Shown here one piece after another: positions 9,849-18,884 of a stretch of DNA of 64,000 bases. The position numbers and the translations under genes are program-made. How positions within the stretch are numbered: the first letter of the stretch is position 1; each line of letters starts with the position of its first letter. Under the pieces are notes generated by a model that was given only the letters and a program-made list of their open reading frames with translations, was not told the DNA's origin and did no database searches. The stretch spans positions 1 to 64,000 of the forward strand of contig JALSMA010000017.1 in NCBI GenBank assembly GCA_026988015.1. Direction: 5' to 3'. The DNA comes from Desulfobulbaceae bacterium. GTDB lineage: Bacteria > Desulfobacterota > Desulfobulbia > Desulfobulbales > Desulfocapsaceae.

Positions 9849-10327
9849 AACGGAATCATGTCATTAACATCATGATCGGCTGACGGTTCTGATGAAGCGT
9901 CTTCACCAGAAAGCACTATGCGTCGGTTGAAATAGATGTTTTCAAATTCGTTTTTCGTGCGCTTGGTCACCTCAAGCCCAACATCCAGAAGAGACTCCAG
10001 TTTGCCGGGAAGATCAGAAAGCTTTTCCATCTGAAGGCCGCAGGTATAGAGATCCTGCTTCAACCATTTCACATTGTCCTTACTGGCAATGACATTGTTT
10101 CTCCAGAGGAGCCGACCTTTATGTTTCGGCCCCAGAATCTTCAATGCCCATTTGAGCATGGGGTTCCCAGAAGTCTCAGAGCGTGTCAGCTCCACGCGAT
10201 CAACCTTGACCTGATACTTCCCGTCGGGAACAGGCTCAAAATCCTTCTCTTCAACATCCGCAGAGACAAAGTCATCATCGAATTGTGCGAGATCCATAGT
10301 GTCATCATTATTCCAACTCATAGTCAT
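9845..10327 (-). CDS. DUF669 protein (SSB-like)
   Basis: FEPVPDGKYQVKVDRVELTRSETSGNPMLKWALKILGPKHKGRLLWRNN. Confidence 0.8.
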   Translation of the reverse strand: MTMSWNNDDTMDLAQFDDDFVSADVEEKDFEPVPDGKYQVKVDRVELTRSETSGNPMLKWALKILGPKHKGRLLWRNNVIASKDNVKWLKQDLYTCGLQMEKLSDLPGKLESLLDVGLEVTKRTKNEFENIYFNRRIVLSGEDASSEPSADHDVNDMIPF

Positions 10328-11097
10328 TACTCCTTATTTTGAGGTTTAGCCGTTGTGGCAGGCTCCGACTTTGCCCGGGCGGCACTCACCGCTGAACCGG
10401 CAGCCGTTTGATTGAAAGCTTTCAGGAAGGTTGGGAAATCCAATGGGATAATTTCCGGAAGTCTGCCGGTTCGGTCTCCGGCATCGTAATTGGGACTTGG
10501 CTTGGTGCGCATCACCCGCTGGTAAGTGGGTTTTCCGTCCTCACCAGGTTTGATGTCGAGATCACAGAATAGAATCAGATCGACCAGCCCGGTAACCAGC
10601 TTGCGGGCTTTGTCCGGAAGGGTCGGTACAATGCGTGTGTGTTTCCCGGTACGTGTTTCAATGTCACGCTCATGGGAATGAGAAATGAGGATCAGCCCGT
10701 AAGGCAGGAAGGCCAACTTGTTCAGAACACGCTGGAACTCATTGTTGATGAGAGCATATCCTTTTCCGTAACCAAGGTCGGACTCATGCTCGATCTTGAA
10801 CTTTTTACAGACATAATCCGCACACATGCGATAGGCGTTATCGACTGTATCGATGACGATGGTTTTGAAGTCGTGTTTACCTTCCGCGATTTCGGCACAG
10901 GCCTGCAGAAGGTCATCCCAGCAGGTAATGGGCGCTTCGAACACTTCGAGAGCATTCAGGCCGGGTTCTGTGGCGAGAAACAAGGCGTTCTCCGCATGGG
11001 AACACCAAGTGCTCTTTCCAATTTTGCTCGGTCCGTAAACCAGAGCGGTCAGGTCGTGCAGACTTGCTTTCGGTTTGGTTTTGCTTTTTGGCAGCAT
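10327..11097 (-). CDS. Sak4-like RecA-fold ATPase (phage nucleotide-binding protein)
   Basis: VYGPSKIGKSTWCSHAENALFLATEPGLNAL; FKTIVIDTVDNAYRM. Confidence 0.8.
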   Translation of the reverse strand: MLPKSKTKPKASLHDLTALVYGPSKIGKSTWCSHAENALFLATEPGLNALEVFEAPITCWDDLLQACAEIAEGKHDFKTIVIDTVDNAYRMCADYVCKKFKIEHESDLGYGKGYALINNEFQRVLNKLAFLPYGLILISHSHERDIETRTGKHTRIVPTLPDKARKLVTGLVDLILFCDLDIKPGEDGKPTYQRVMRTKPSPNYDAGDRTGRLPEIIPLDFPTFLKAFNQTAAGSAVSAARAKSEPATTAKPQNKE

Positions 11098-11122
11098 GAT
11101 TTATCTCCTTGTATTGGTTGGG

Positions 11123-11986
11123 TTAAAAAACAGGGGCAGCATCTTCACTTGCTCCATCCAGCATCGCTTTGGAGAGCTCCCAAAGCTCACTGCGGAGCTC
11201 GTCGAACTGATCGCGAGAGATGTAGAGCAACTCACGGTGAAACATGCCAGGCTCGAGATATTTTTCTTTGAGTCGAGCCTGAAAGGCTTCGTCTGATTCC
11301 GGCATCTTGCGCTTGGCGCTGCTCTTGCCACTTTTTGACTTGGCAATCAGCGCGGCACGACGGGTTTCGAATTCGGCTTCTGTTTCGCCTTTGCTCTGGC
11401 GCAGCTTGGCCTTTACCAGCACGTTATAGATGATGCCGGAGATGCGGATACCGAGGGTCTGCTCCAGATACCATGCATAGATGATGATCTGAAAATCGGT
11501 CCAAAGCCGTTCCAGATAACCGGCATCGATTTGCGAGGCGGTTTTATGTTCCAGAAGGAAGTATTGACCATTCTGCTTGACAAGACCGTCCACCTTGCCA
11601 GCCAGCACAAAGCTTCTGGAAGCGGCATTAGTATCCGGATTGATGATGGGGCCTTCGAAGGTCTTCTCCAGAGCGACTACATCAAAGTCCTCAACGGGAT
11701 AATGCTCCGTGTATGAACTCATCATGGCGGTGGCGAGATGCCAGTCAGCGAGCTGATGGTCATCCTGAGCACGGTTGGCATAGACCTGATCGATGTGTTC
11801 TAAAACTTTTTCGAGGTCCCGCTGCCCGTGCCAGATTTCCAAACAGTCGTGAATGACTGATCCGAAAGCCAGGTTGTGATCCCGCTCCAGAGGAACAAGC
11901 TCCCTCAGGTAGCGGTATTCACAAGCCTTGCGGCAGTTGCGGAAGAGCCGCCACATGGAATAAGTGGTGGTCATCATTTTGCTCAT
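11123..11986 (-). CDS. PD-(D/E)XK superfamily nuclease (RecB/Cas4-like)
   Basis: FRNCRKACEYRYLRELVPLERDHNLAFGSVIHDCLEIWH; GKVDGLVKQNGQYFLLEHKTA. Confidence 0.8.
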   Translation of the reverse strand: MSKMMTTTYSMWRLFRNCRKACEYRYLRELVPLERDHNLAFGSVIHDCLEIWHGQRDLEKVLEHIDQVYANRAQDDHQLADWHLATAMMSSYTEHYPVEDFDVVALEKTFEGPIINPDTNAASRSFVLAGKVDGLVKQNGQYFLLEHKTASQIDAGYLERLWTDFQIIIYAWYLEQTLGIRISGIIYNVLVKAKLRQSKGETEAEFETRRAALIAKSKSGKSSAKRKMPESDEAFQARLKEKYLEPGMFHRELLYISRDQFDELRSELWELSKAMLDGASEDAAPVF

Positions 11987-12303
11987 ACCGCCACCTCCAT
12001 TGCAGAAGGTGCTTTTGAATTACAGGCGCATCCGCCACCGACGGGTTCACGATCGATCATTACTGAACGCTCGCCATATTCCTTGGTGGCGAATCCGGTA
12101 AAGATGCTCGCCAGATCGCACCCGACCTTGGTCGCTGCATCGATAAAGCAAGTGCGATTCTGCTTATCCAGATTGAAGCGGGATTCCATCCTCACTCTGG
12201 AGTGTCCATAGATGCTTTCCACAGCCAGCAACGCCAGCATGAAGGTATCTTCCAAGTCCTGAGCCGGGACCGACTGATCAAAGCGATACTTGTATGTTTC
12301 CAT
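11983..12303 (-). CDS. Hypothetical element protein (106 aa)
   Basis: ORF in tight operon, overlapping next gene start. Confidence 0.55.
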   Translation of the reverse strand: METYKYRFDQSVPAQDLEDTFMLALLAVESIYGHSRVRMESRFNLDKQNRTCFIDAATKVGCDLASIFTGFATKEYGERSVMIDREPVGGGCACNSKAPSAMEVAV

Positions 12304-12411
12304 TATTAATCTCCTGTTGTTTCTCAGGTTTTCCGTTTACCGAGGCCCCGGTCGTCCGCTTCATGCGGTACGATGCTTACTTACCGGAACTCCGGGCGAT
12401 GCGTCGGTTTA

Positions 12412-12996
12412 TCAGAGGTATTCTTCCAAACCCGCCTCCCTGAAGGCGTCCCGCAGTTTGGTCAGTTTTCCGTAGAGAGTGCTGCGCGGAACACCCATCT
12501 CCCTTGCAATTTCAGCCATGTTGCTCGACTGCAGTTTCTCGCAAAGCTCCTGAAGGTCTTCCGGAAGAGCGGCAATCACCCGGTCGACATCAAAGCGGAT
12601 GTCGTTCTGGCGCTGTTCAATGGTTTCCCTGCCTTGGTGTCCCATCTGTCCGTCACTTGAAACCTGCTCAATACGTTCTGTGGAATCATCATTGCCACCC
12701 GGAATGGGGTCGTTGAGAGAAGCTGTGCATTTGCGCCAGTCCCTGCATTGAGCGAAACGGGCCTCGAGAATGTTTGAAATCCGCCGCTCCACAATGCGGG
12801 TCAGGAAGGTGGTCTTTTTGCCTTTGGCGGGATTGAAGTGCTTCATTCTGCTGAGCAGATCGATCATCAATTCCTGTTCGAGATCCTGCCGATCGTTTTC
12901 TGTTAATCCTGCTTTGCCTACCAGCTGTCTTGCTTTGTGCCGAATAAGGTCTGCGGCATATGCATCAATGCCGTCATAGGAATTTTGATAAAACAT
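12412..12996 (-). CDS. Sigma-70-like factor (regions 2 and 4-like)
   Basis: 194 aa; QDLEQELMIDLLSRMKHFNPAKGKKTTFLTRIVERRISNI and NMAEIAREMGVPRSTLYGKLTKLRDAF. Confidence 0.7.
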   Translation of the reverse strand: MFYQNSYDGIDAYAADLIRHKARQLVGKAGLTENDRQDLEQELMIDLLSRMKHFNPAKGKKTTFLTRIVERRISNILEARFAQCRDWRKCTASLNDPIPGGNDDSTERIEQVSSDGQMGHQGRETIEQRQNDIRFDVDRVIAALPEDLQELCEKLQSSNMAEIAREMGVPRSTLYGKLTKLRDAFREAGLEEYL

Positions 12997-13000
12997 TTGG

Positions 13001-13021
13001 TCCTCCTCGGAGCGAGGAGGA
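13001..13021 (-). promoter_or_regulatory. Hairpin sequestering the SD of the sigma-like gene
   Basis: mRNA TCCTCCTC-gctcc-GAGGAGGA-ccaa-ATG; 8-bp perfect stem containing the SD. Confidence 0.75.
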
Positions 13022-13303
13022 GGCCGGAGCCCGGCAGGCAGAATGATTGAGCGTCTTGATTAATCGGGAGCATCTCGAAACCACCACCTGACGAACTTCT
13101 AAAACCAACATCGTTGGGCGTGGGTGTCGGCACGGGCCGGAAACAGAGTAAGGAGCTGAGCGGGCAAGCTTAAGCGTTGCAGGTTCGCCTTTTCTGCCAC
13201 CTGCCGTGATGATAAACACACGGTCAGGTTTGGCTCGGCGACACCCACAACAGCCTCCGCCTTGCGTCCAGCTTGTTGTCGAAGTGTCTAAATTTTCAGT
13301 TTG

Positions 13304-13630
13304 TTATGCTGCCCGTTCCTCGATGCGGATCAGGAATGGCAACCCATGTTTAATTTCAAGATGACGGATGGTTCCGTCGCCCATGCGGGTAAGGTGTTCA
13401 AAAAGAGAGAGCACCTCCTGTTTCAGGGTGAAGTCATCCTTCTCCAATTCCGGGCGAATACCGTTCTGGCCGCCCAGTTTGATTTCACGCTCGATAATGG
13501 TGTCTGCGGTAAGTTCAGGATTGCCGCCAACAACTGGTATGTTGGAAATGCGCCCGAAGTTGATTTGCTGCATCAACTCAATGAGTTTCTGCTGCTGTCC
13601 ATTTAGTGATGTCTTCTTTATCTGGTTCAT
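13304..13630 (-). CDS. Hypothetical element protein (108 aa)
   Basis: ORF with SD AAAGGAGGTTCGGCATG. Confidence 0.6.
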   Translation of the reverse strand: MNQIKKTSLNGQQQKLIELMQQINFGRISNIPVVGGNPELTADTIIEREIKLGGQNGIRPELEKDDFTLKQEVLSLFEHLTRMGDGTIRHLEIKHGLPFLIRIEERAA

Positions 13631-13650
13631 GCCGAACCTCCTTTGTTAAG

Positions 13651-13670
13651 GACCTCCCGGAAGACAGGTC
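13651..13670. promoter_or_regulatory. Candidate LexA-type operator GACCT-N10-AGGTC
   Basis: GACCTcccggaagacAGGTC, same architecture as 16962-16981; 21 bp upstream of the 13630 start. Confidence 0.5.
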
Positions 13671-13902
13671 CGGCATGCTTTATCCGGGTGAGGTCGTGAA
13701 CGTCTTTGTGTTCACCAGACCTGTCACCCTTCTTTGGCGAAATTTCGTTGGGGCACTGAAAATTCACCGGACGAGGAAGAGGTGAGATTCGGTAATTGGT
13801 CGAAATAGAGGGGATTTGAGGCGATTTAGACTGGGAAATATTTTTTAACTTTTTTTTCTACCCTTCAGTGAAATTTCGTTGAACTCACTCGTCAGGGCAT
13901 AA

Positions 13903-13927
13903 AAAAAGCCGACACAAGGGTCGGCTA
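13903..13927 (-). terminator. Rho-independent terminator
   Basis: Minus strand AGCCGACCCTTGTGTCGGCTTTTTTTA. Confidence 0.75.
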
Positions 13928-13954
13928 CACAGCAGAAGGATTTTGGATATATGA

Positions 13955-14374
13955 TCAGCAGAATCCAAAGAAGACCCTTTGTTCTCTCCAATCCAGTGGA
14001 AATGTTTTCACCAGCTTTGACAAAGACAATCCGCTGGGTTCTTCACCATTTATAATGGCTTCGATAATATCAGGAGCCAGAGTGGTCAATTTCAAGGTTC
14101 TGGCTACATAGGAAGAGTCGACATCCAGATCCCTTGCCAATTCACTGATTGATTTTACCTCTCCATTTTCAAGGATATCTGTCCATGCAAAGGCTCGTGC
14201 CAATGACTGAACTATGGCTGTCTGGACGGTTTCCGGCATACCTTCATTTTCACCATCCAGCGTGTCCGGTGTGAATACCATTTTCCGCCCACGCATCCTT
14301 CGAATGAACATGGGGATATGGATATGCAGATTCCCGCTATCAGTAAGTTTGATCGTTGGTTTGATCTTCTTCAT
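13955..14374 (-). CDS. Recombinase-associated HTH/ParB-like hypothetical (139 aa)
   Basis: ISELARDLDVDSSYVARTLKLTTLAPDIIEAIINGEEPSGLSLSKL; abuts the recombinase. Confidence 0.6.
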   Translation of the reverse strand: MKKIKPTIKLTDSGNLHIHIPMFIRRMRGRKMVFTPDTLDGENEGMPETVQTAIVQSLARAFAWTDILENGEVKSISELARDLDVDSSYVARTLKLTTLAPDIIEAIINGEEPSGLSLSKLVKTFPLDWREQRVFFGFC

Positions 14375-15966
14375 CAGTTGTTACTCCTTTCCTTGACCTC
14401 ACAGGCCAGCCCGGCCAGCTCGGTGACGAGGTTTGTCAGTCCGTTCGTTTTCAGCTCCATATCGATTCCCGTTTCTCGGATTTCGATCGTTTCAACCAAG
14501 AGCTGGATCAGTCGGTTGCGCTCAAGCGGGAAGAGATCCTCCCAGAAGGTTTCCACACTCTGGAATGCCTCGGAAACATCGCCTTCCGATATCTGTTCTG
14601 TATCAATTACCTTCAATCGGGCAGATACGTTGGTGAGCTGCTTGGTCAAATCAACGGCCTGCTGGTTGACCAAGGGCAGCCTGTTGTTTCGGTCGGGATC
14701 GTCATTGTCAGGCGACATCAGCTTCAGCGCTTCCTGCCTGACATTCTGAAGGGATTGCTCAAGTTCTTTTTTCTGGACTTGCAGACGCTGCCGCTCTTCT
14801 TTCTCGATCTCTCTGGCTGCAAAATAGGTCTTGGCAACTAAAGTGGGTGTTCGGAATACAGCTCCCAGCTGGTCAAGCACTACCGATTCAATGTCCCCGG
14901 CTGGAACTCTCTTGATAGGACATTGACTGACGGCACGTTTGGTATCCTTTTCACATATATAATAGGAGTAACGCCGGTCGCCTTTATTGGTATAGGTAAT
15001 GCCCATAGCACTATCACAGTGCCCGCACCGGATAACCCCACTCAAAGGAGAGATCATCTTTACCCGGGCCTTGCTCATCTTGGTTCGATTGTTTTCCGAG
15101 AGCAGACTCTGAACCTTGTCCCATGTATTCCGATCAATCAACGCTTCATGCTCGCCGGGATAATTATTCCCTTTGTAGGCAATCTCCCCGATGTAAAGTC
15201 TGTTGTTGAGAAGCCGGTAAACCTGAGCCGTGTTCCATTCGGTGCCGACTCGTTCTTTTCCTTTTTTGGTGGTCCATGATTTGGTTTTGTATCCTTGCTC
15301 GTTGAGTTCCTGTGCGACTTTCTTGGCAGAGCCCACCTGTGTGTATCGCCTGAATATGAGCTTCACCAGTGGAGCCTCACTCTGATTGACAAGCAGCTTT
15401 TTGTTTACGCGGTCAACGTCATAACCAAGAACCGCAGGACCTCCGCAATATTTGCCACGGCGTTTTGCGGCAGCAACCTTGTCCCGGATACGCTCACCGA
15501 TAACTTCCCGTTCATACTGGGCAAAGGTGATCAGGATTCCCAGAAACATTCGACCCGTTGGATCGGTGGTGCTGAAATGCTGGGTGACGGAAACGAAGCT
15601 CACTTCCTTTTCGTTGAAGAGCTCTATCATCTTCATGAAATCCAGCAGGGAGCGCGACAGTCGGTCGATTTTGTAGACAACGATGACATCAATCTTACCG
15701 GCATCGATATCGGCCAGCAGCCTTTGGAGAGCCGGACGTTCCATGTTACCTCCGGAAAACCCGCCATCGTCATATCGATATGGAATGGCTTTCCAGCCCT
15801 GAAGTTTCTGACTCTCGATGTAGGCCTCACCAGCTTCTCTTTGAGCATCGAGTGAATTGAATTCCTGCTCCAAGCCTTCTTCGTGACTCTTTCTGGTGTA
15901 GATTGCACACCGGAGTGTTTTGCGCTGACCATTCTGGGTGTTGGTATTGTTAAGCATTTTGACCAC
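14374..15966 (-). CDS. Large serine recombinase
   Basis: AIYTRKSHEEG, SLDAQREAGEAYI, DDGGFSGGNMERPALQRLLADIDAGKIDVIVVYKIDRLSR; recombinase/zinc ribbon C-terminus. Confidence 0.92.
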   Translation of the reverse strand: MVKMLNNTNTQNGQRKTLRCAIYTRKSHEEGLEQEFNSLDAQREAGEAYIESQKLQGWKAIPYRYDDGGFSGGNMERPALQRLLADIDAGKIDVIVVYKIDRLSRSLLDFMKMIELFNEKEVSFVSVTQHFSTTDPTGRMFLGILITFAQYEREVIGERIRDKVAAAKRRGKYCGGPAVLGYDVDRVNKKLLVNQSEAPLVKLIFRRYTQVGSAKKVAQELNEQGYKTKSWTTKKGKERVGTEWNTAQVYRLLNNRLYIGEIAYKGNNYPGEHEALIDRNTWDKVQSLLSENNRTKMSKARVKMISPLSGVIRCGHCDSAMGITYTNKGDRRYSYYICEKDTKRAVSQCPIKRVPAGDIESVVLDQLGAVFRTPTLVAKTYFAAREIEKEERQRLQVQKKELEQSLQNVRQEALKLMSPDNDDPDRNNRLPLVNQQAVDLTKQLTNVSARLKVIDTEQISEGDVSEAFQSVETFWEDLFPLERNRLIQLLVETIEIRETGIDMELKTNGLTNLVTELAGLACEVKERSNN

Positions 15967-16456
15967 CTCCCTTTTTTCTGTGACTGCTTTTCAGACCGAA
16001 GAAAATCTTTCCGTTCCATCTGGTTCCGGTTATCTCACGGGCAACAGCGCTTAAAGATCTGAAGATGCGGCCGTCATACTCATAGCCACTATCCCGGGCT
16101 ATCACTTCATAGCGCTGGTCGTTCCAGATTCGGACAAAGCGAGTGCCGGGAAGGATGGTTTCCTGTGATTTTCGCTCCTCAGGGATTTTACGGATCACGG
16201 TTGCGACTGGATCTGTTTCGGCAACCTGTTTGAGGTGGGCTTTGGCTTGCTCGGACAGACCACCGTAAAAGAGTTCCTGTATTCGGTGCGCCAGCCGTTT
16301 TATCAGAAACTGTTTTTTGTACTTGGGTGGTTCGGTTCCATAAAGATCCAGCCATTTTTCTCTGAGCTGATCAAGGCTCAACGTCTGGAGCGTGGCCAGT
16401 TGCCTCAACACCGAGGTCTTGGCTCGCTCGTCTTTCTTTTTTTTCAGGTCATTCAT
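15950..16456 (-). CDS. DUF2924 protein
   Basis: LREKWLDLYGTEPPKYKKQFLIKRLAHRIQELFYGGLS...PGTRFVRIWNDQRYEV...YDGRIFRSLSAVAREITGTRWNGKIFFGL. Confidence 0.85.
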   Translation of the reverse strand: MNDLKKKKDERAKTSVLRQLATLQTLSLDQLREKWLDLYGTEPPKYKKQFLIKRLAHRIQELFYGGLSEQAKAHLKQVAETDPVATVIRKIPEERKSQETILPGTRFVRIWNDQRYEVIARDSGYEYDGRIFRSLSAVAREITGTRWNGKIFFGLKSSHRKKGGGQNA

Positions 16457-16486
16457 TTACAACTCCTTAATTACGGTTACAGGACT

Positions 16487-16741
16487 TTAGTTGTCATGAA
16501 TGACGCTCTTTCTCGGAGAAGAATCAAGTCCTTCTCCGAAGGTTCTGGAAGAATCTGCAATATTCTTTAACCCATTGGCATTATTTGCTTTACGGTATCG
16601 ATTCCTGAGGGCTGCAATAGCCAGAATGGCCGCAATTGCATCCAGCTGTTGTTCCGGTGTAATACATTCAGCGTCTGGTAATTGTGCTTCACTCAGCGTC
16701 TCTGAATAAGGGTTTTCGGGTGCTAATTCCACATCAAGCAT
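16487..16741 (-). CDS. Hypothetical small element protein
   Basis: Likely start MLDVELAPENPYSE; upstream of DUF2924. Confidence 0.45.
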   Translation of the reverse strand: MLDVELAPENPYSETLSEAQLPDAECITPEQQLDAIAAILAIAALRNRYRKANNANGLKNIADSSRTFGEGLDSSPRKSVIHDN

Positions 16742-16959
16742 AAGGGCCTCCGTTGGGCCGGTGCCGATGGGAGAAGCTGCGGGTGCCAAAAACAAAAGGC
16801 GGCTGGGATGCGCGTTTTTCAGCACCCACAACCGCCTCTGCCTGGCATCCGGCCAATTGTCTGGTTTCTAACTCTTGTCCGAATTGAATCTTCGGAGTTT
16901 CCGGAGGTTACATACCGGAAGAGTTTTTAACCTGTCGGAAATATTATTTATAAGATTTC

Positions 16960-16988
16960 TTGACCTGATAGATATAAGGTCGTATATT
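16960..16988 (+). promoter_or_regulatory. lexA promoter with overlapping inverted-repeat operator
   Basis: TTGACC-N17-TATATT; GACCT-N10-AGGTC at 16962-16981 lies between and over the -35 and -10. Confidence 0.7.
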
Positions 16989-17046
16989 TATATGTTATTC
17001 GGCCCAATATGGGGCTCTCTGTCTTTTTATAAGGAAGGAGTACGCT

Positions 17047-17670
17047 ATGGGCAGAAACAAAGAAGATGACATAACACCGTTGCAGCAGGAAACGCTTGAT
17101 GAGATATGCCGGTATGTTTCAGCCAAAGGGTATCCGCCAACGGTTAAGGAATTGAGCGAAACATTTGGAATCAGTCACGCCAGTGTGCATGACCGGATCA
17201 ACCAGCTGGTTCGCAAAGGTTATTTGAAAAGAGAGGATGGTAAGGCTCGCGGATTGACCGTGACCAAACCTCCCCAGACAAACGCTGTCGCTCTTGTGGC
17301 GGTCCCGATTGTCGGCACAGTCGCAGCCGGTCAGCCGATCTTCGCTCAGGAGAACATTATGGGCGAGGTATTGGTGGAAGCCTCTGTTGTTGGATCAGGC
17401 AAGTGTTTTGCTCTGTATGCGCAGGGTAACAGCATGATAAACGCCGATATAAATGACGGCGACCTGATCATTGTAAGGCGGCAGCCAATTGCTGAAGATG
17501 GTGATATCGTTATTGCTCTGCTGGACGATGAAGCCACAGTCAAGAGGCTGAAAATCAACAATGAGCTCATTGAGCTGGTCCCGGAGAATCCGAGACTGAA
17601 ACCCATCAGGGTGAAACCTGAAGATGAATTGAGGATTCTCGGCAAAGTGGTGGGCCGTAAACGAATTTGA
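17047..17670 (+). CDS. lexA: LexA repressor (element-borne)
   Basis: N-terminal wHTH, cleavage-site-like GTVAAGQPIFAQENI, Ser in QGNSMINADI, Lys in DDEATVKRLK. Confidence 0.92.
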   Translation: MGRNKEDDITPLQQETLDEICRYVSAKGYPPTVKELSETFGISHASVHDRINQLVRKGYLKREDGKARGLTVTKPPQTNAVALVAVPIVGTVAAGQPIFAQENIMGEVLVEASVVGSGKCFALYAQGNSMINADINDGDLIIVRRQPIAEDGDIVIALLDDEATVKRLKINNELIELVPENPRLKPIRVKPEDELRILGKVVGRKRI

Positions 17671-17717
17671 GAGAACATAACATGCAAGAATAATAGAAAG
17701 GAAAACAGGAGACAATA

Positions 17718-18884
17718 ATGGCAACTTTAAACCTTCGCCGCTTTTCAAAGCCGGAAATGCTCCGGAAGATCGACCGGAGCCATCTGATCACATTTTTTGA
17801 GCCCTATACCGAATATCTATCCGGGCGAGGAATAGAGTTGCCAGCGGCAGCCAATGAAGACGGACTGGATTATTCAGCTCTAAGTACCGTTTTGATTAAT
17901 CCAAATGCCAGTACTCCTGAGGGGATGGCAGAGGCACTTTATTATATCAATGAGGTATCTACCCCAGAGGGCTTTGACCTGATACAGGATGCCATTGCCG
18001 ATACCGCGATTGATGTCAGTATCTCTGAAGATGCCGCCTATGGTGATTTGGCCCTGCAGGTGTGGCTTCAGGATAGTGACCTTATTGAGCGTATTCATGC
18101 TGAACAGTTCCTCTTCCGCCCACGTTCCTTTGAGTATTTCAAATGCACCCGAGAAACCATCCCGGATTTCGAAGAACCGAGCGAAGAAACTATTGCCGCC
18201 CTCGAAGCGGATCTGGATGAATGGTTTGCTAAAAAAAGACGTGGTCGAGCCTCCAAGGTATTAAAATATGTGAAAGATGACTTTGTCTGGTTTCTCGTCC
18301 GTCATGGTGAACCTTTCACCCGGGAATCCATCATCAAGGATGATAAATCCTCGAGCCTGTTTTATCGACCGGAAAAATATGATGTGATCGTTTACAACCC
18401 GGAGAACGGTGAGATCCGGATGAATGCACGATCCAAAGGTGAAAAGGAACTGTACCGCACCAAGTTCGGGCTCCACCTTTTTGGTGATGCCGAGTTTTTC
18501 GATGGAAAGAGCAAATTTACGTTGGAGCCACTCCGGGAATCGGGATCAGCCTCCATTCTTTGTGATGATATTGAAGGGATCGATTGGGTACGCCTCAAGG
18601 AACTTCAAATTTATTGGGGAGGAACACATAAAGAAATTGAGATCCGGAAAGCCGAGGATATCTTTGCTTCCTTGGAAGAGCGGGATCGCAGCATCCCCAA
18701 TGGGGGGCGATTGAACAAGGCAAGTTTTCAAATCAAGTTTTCCGACTCCAAAACGCCACGAACCGTAACTCTAAGCTCAGGCAACCGGGCTCAGTTCAAA
18801 CGGGATGATGATGCTGAAGTGCTGGAAGAGTGGTTGATCCGTCGTGGATTTGTCATAGCAGATTCGGAGGATAATGGTGAGTGA
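17718..18884 (+). CDS. Hypothetical protein (388 aa), lexA operon
   Basis: Long ORF; stop overlaps next start. Confidence 0.75.
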   Translation: MATLNLRRFSKPEMLRKIDRSHLITFFEPYTEYLSGRGIELPAAANEDGLDYSALSTVLINPNASTPEGMAEALYYINEVSTPEGFDLIQDAIADTAIDVSISEDAAYGDLALQVWLQDSDLIERIHAEQFLFRPRSFEYFKCTRETIPDFEEPSEETIAALEADLDEWFAKKRRGRASKVLKYVKDDFVWFLVRHGEPFTRESIIKDDKSSSLFYRPEKYDVIVYNPENGEIRMNARSKGEKELYRTKFGLHLFGDAEFFDGKSKFTLEPLRESGSASILCDDIEGIDWVRLKELQIYWGGTHKEIEIRKAEDIFASLEERDRSIPNGGRLNKASFQIKFSDSKTPRTVTLSSGNRAQFKRDDDAEVLEEWLIRRGFVIADSEDNGE

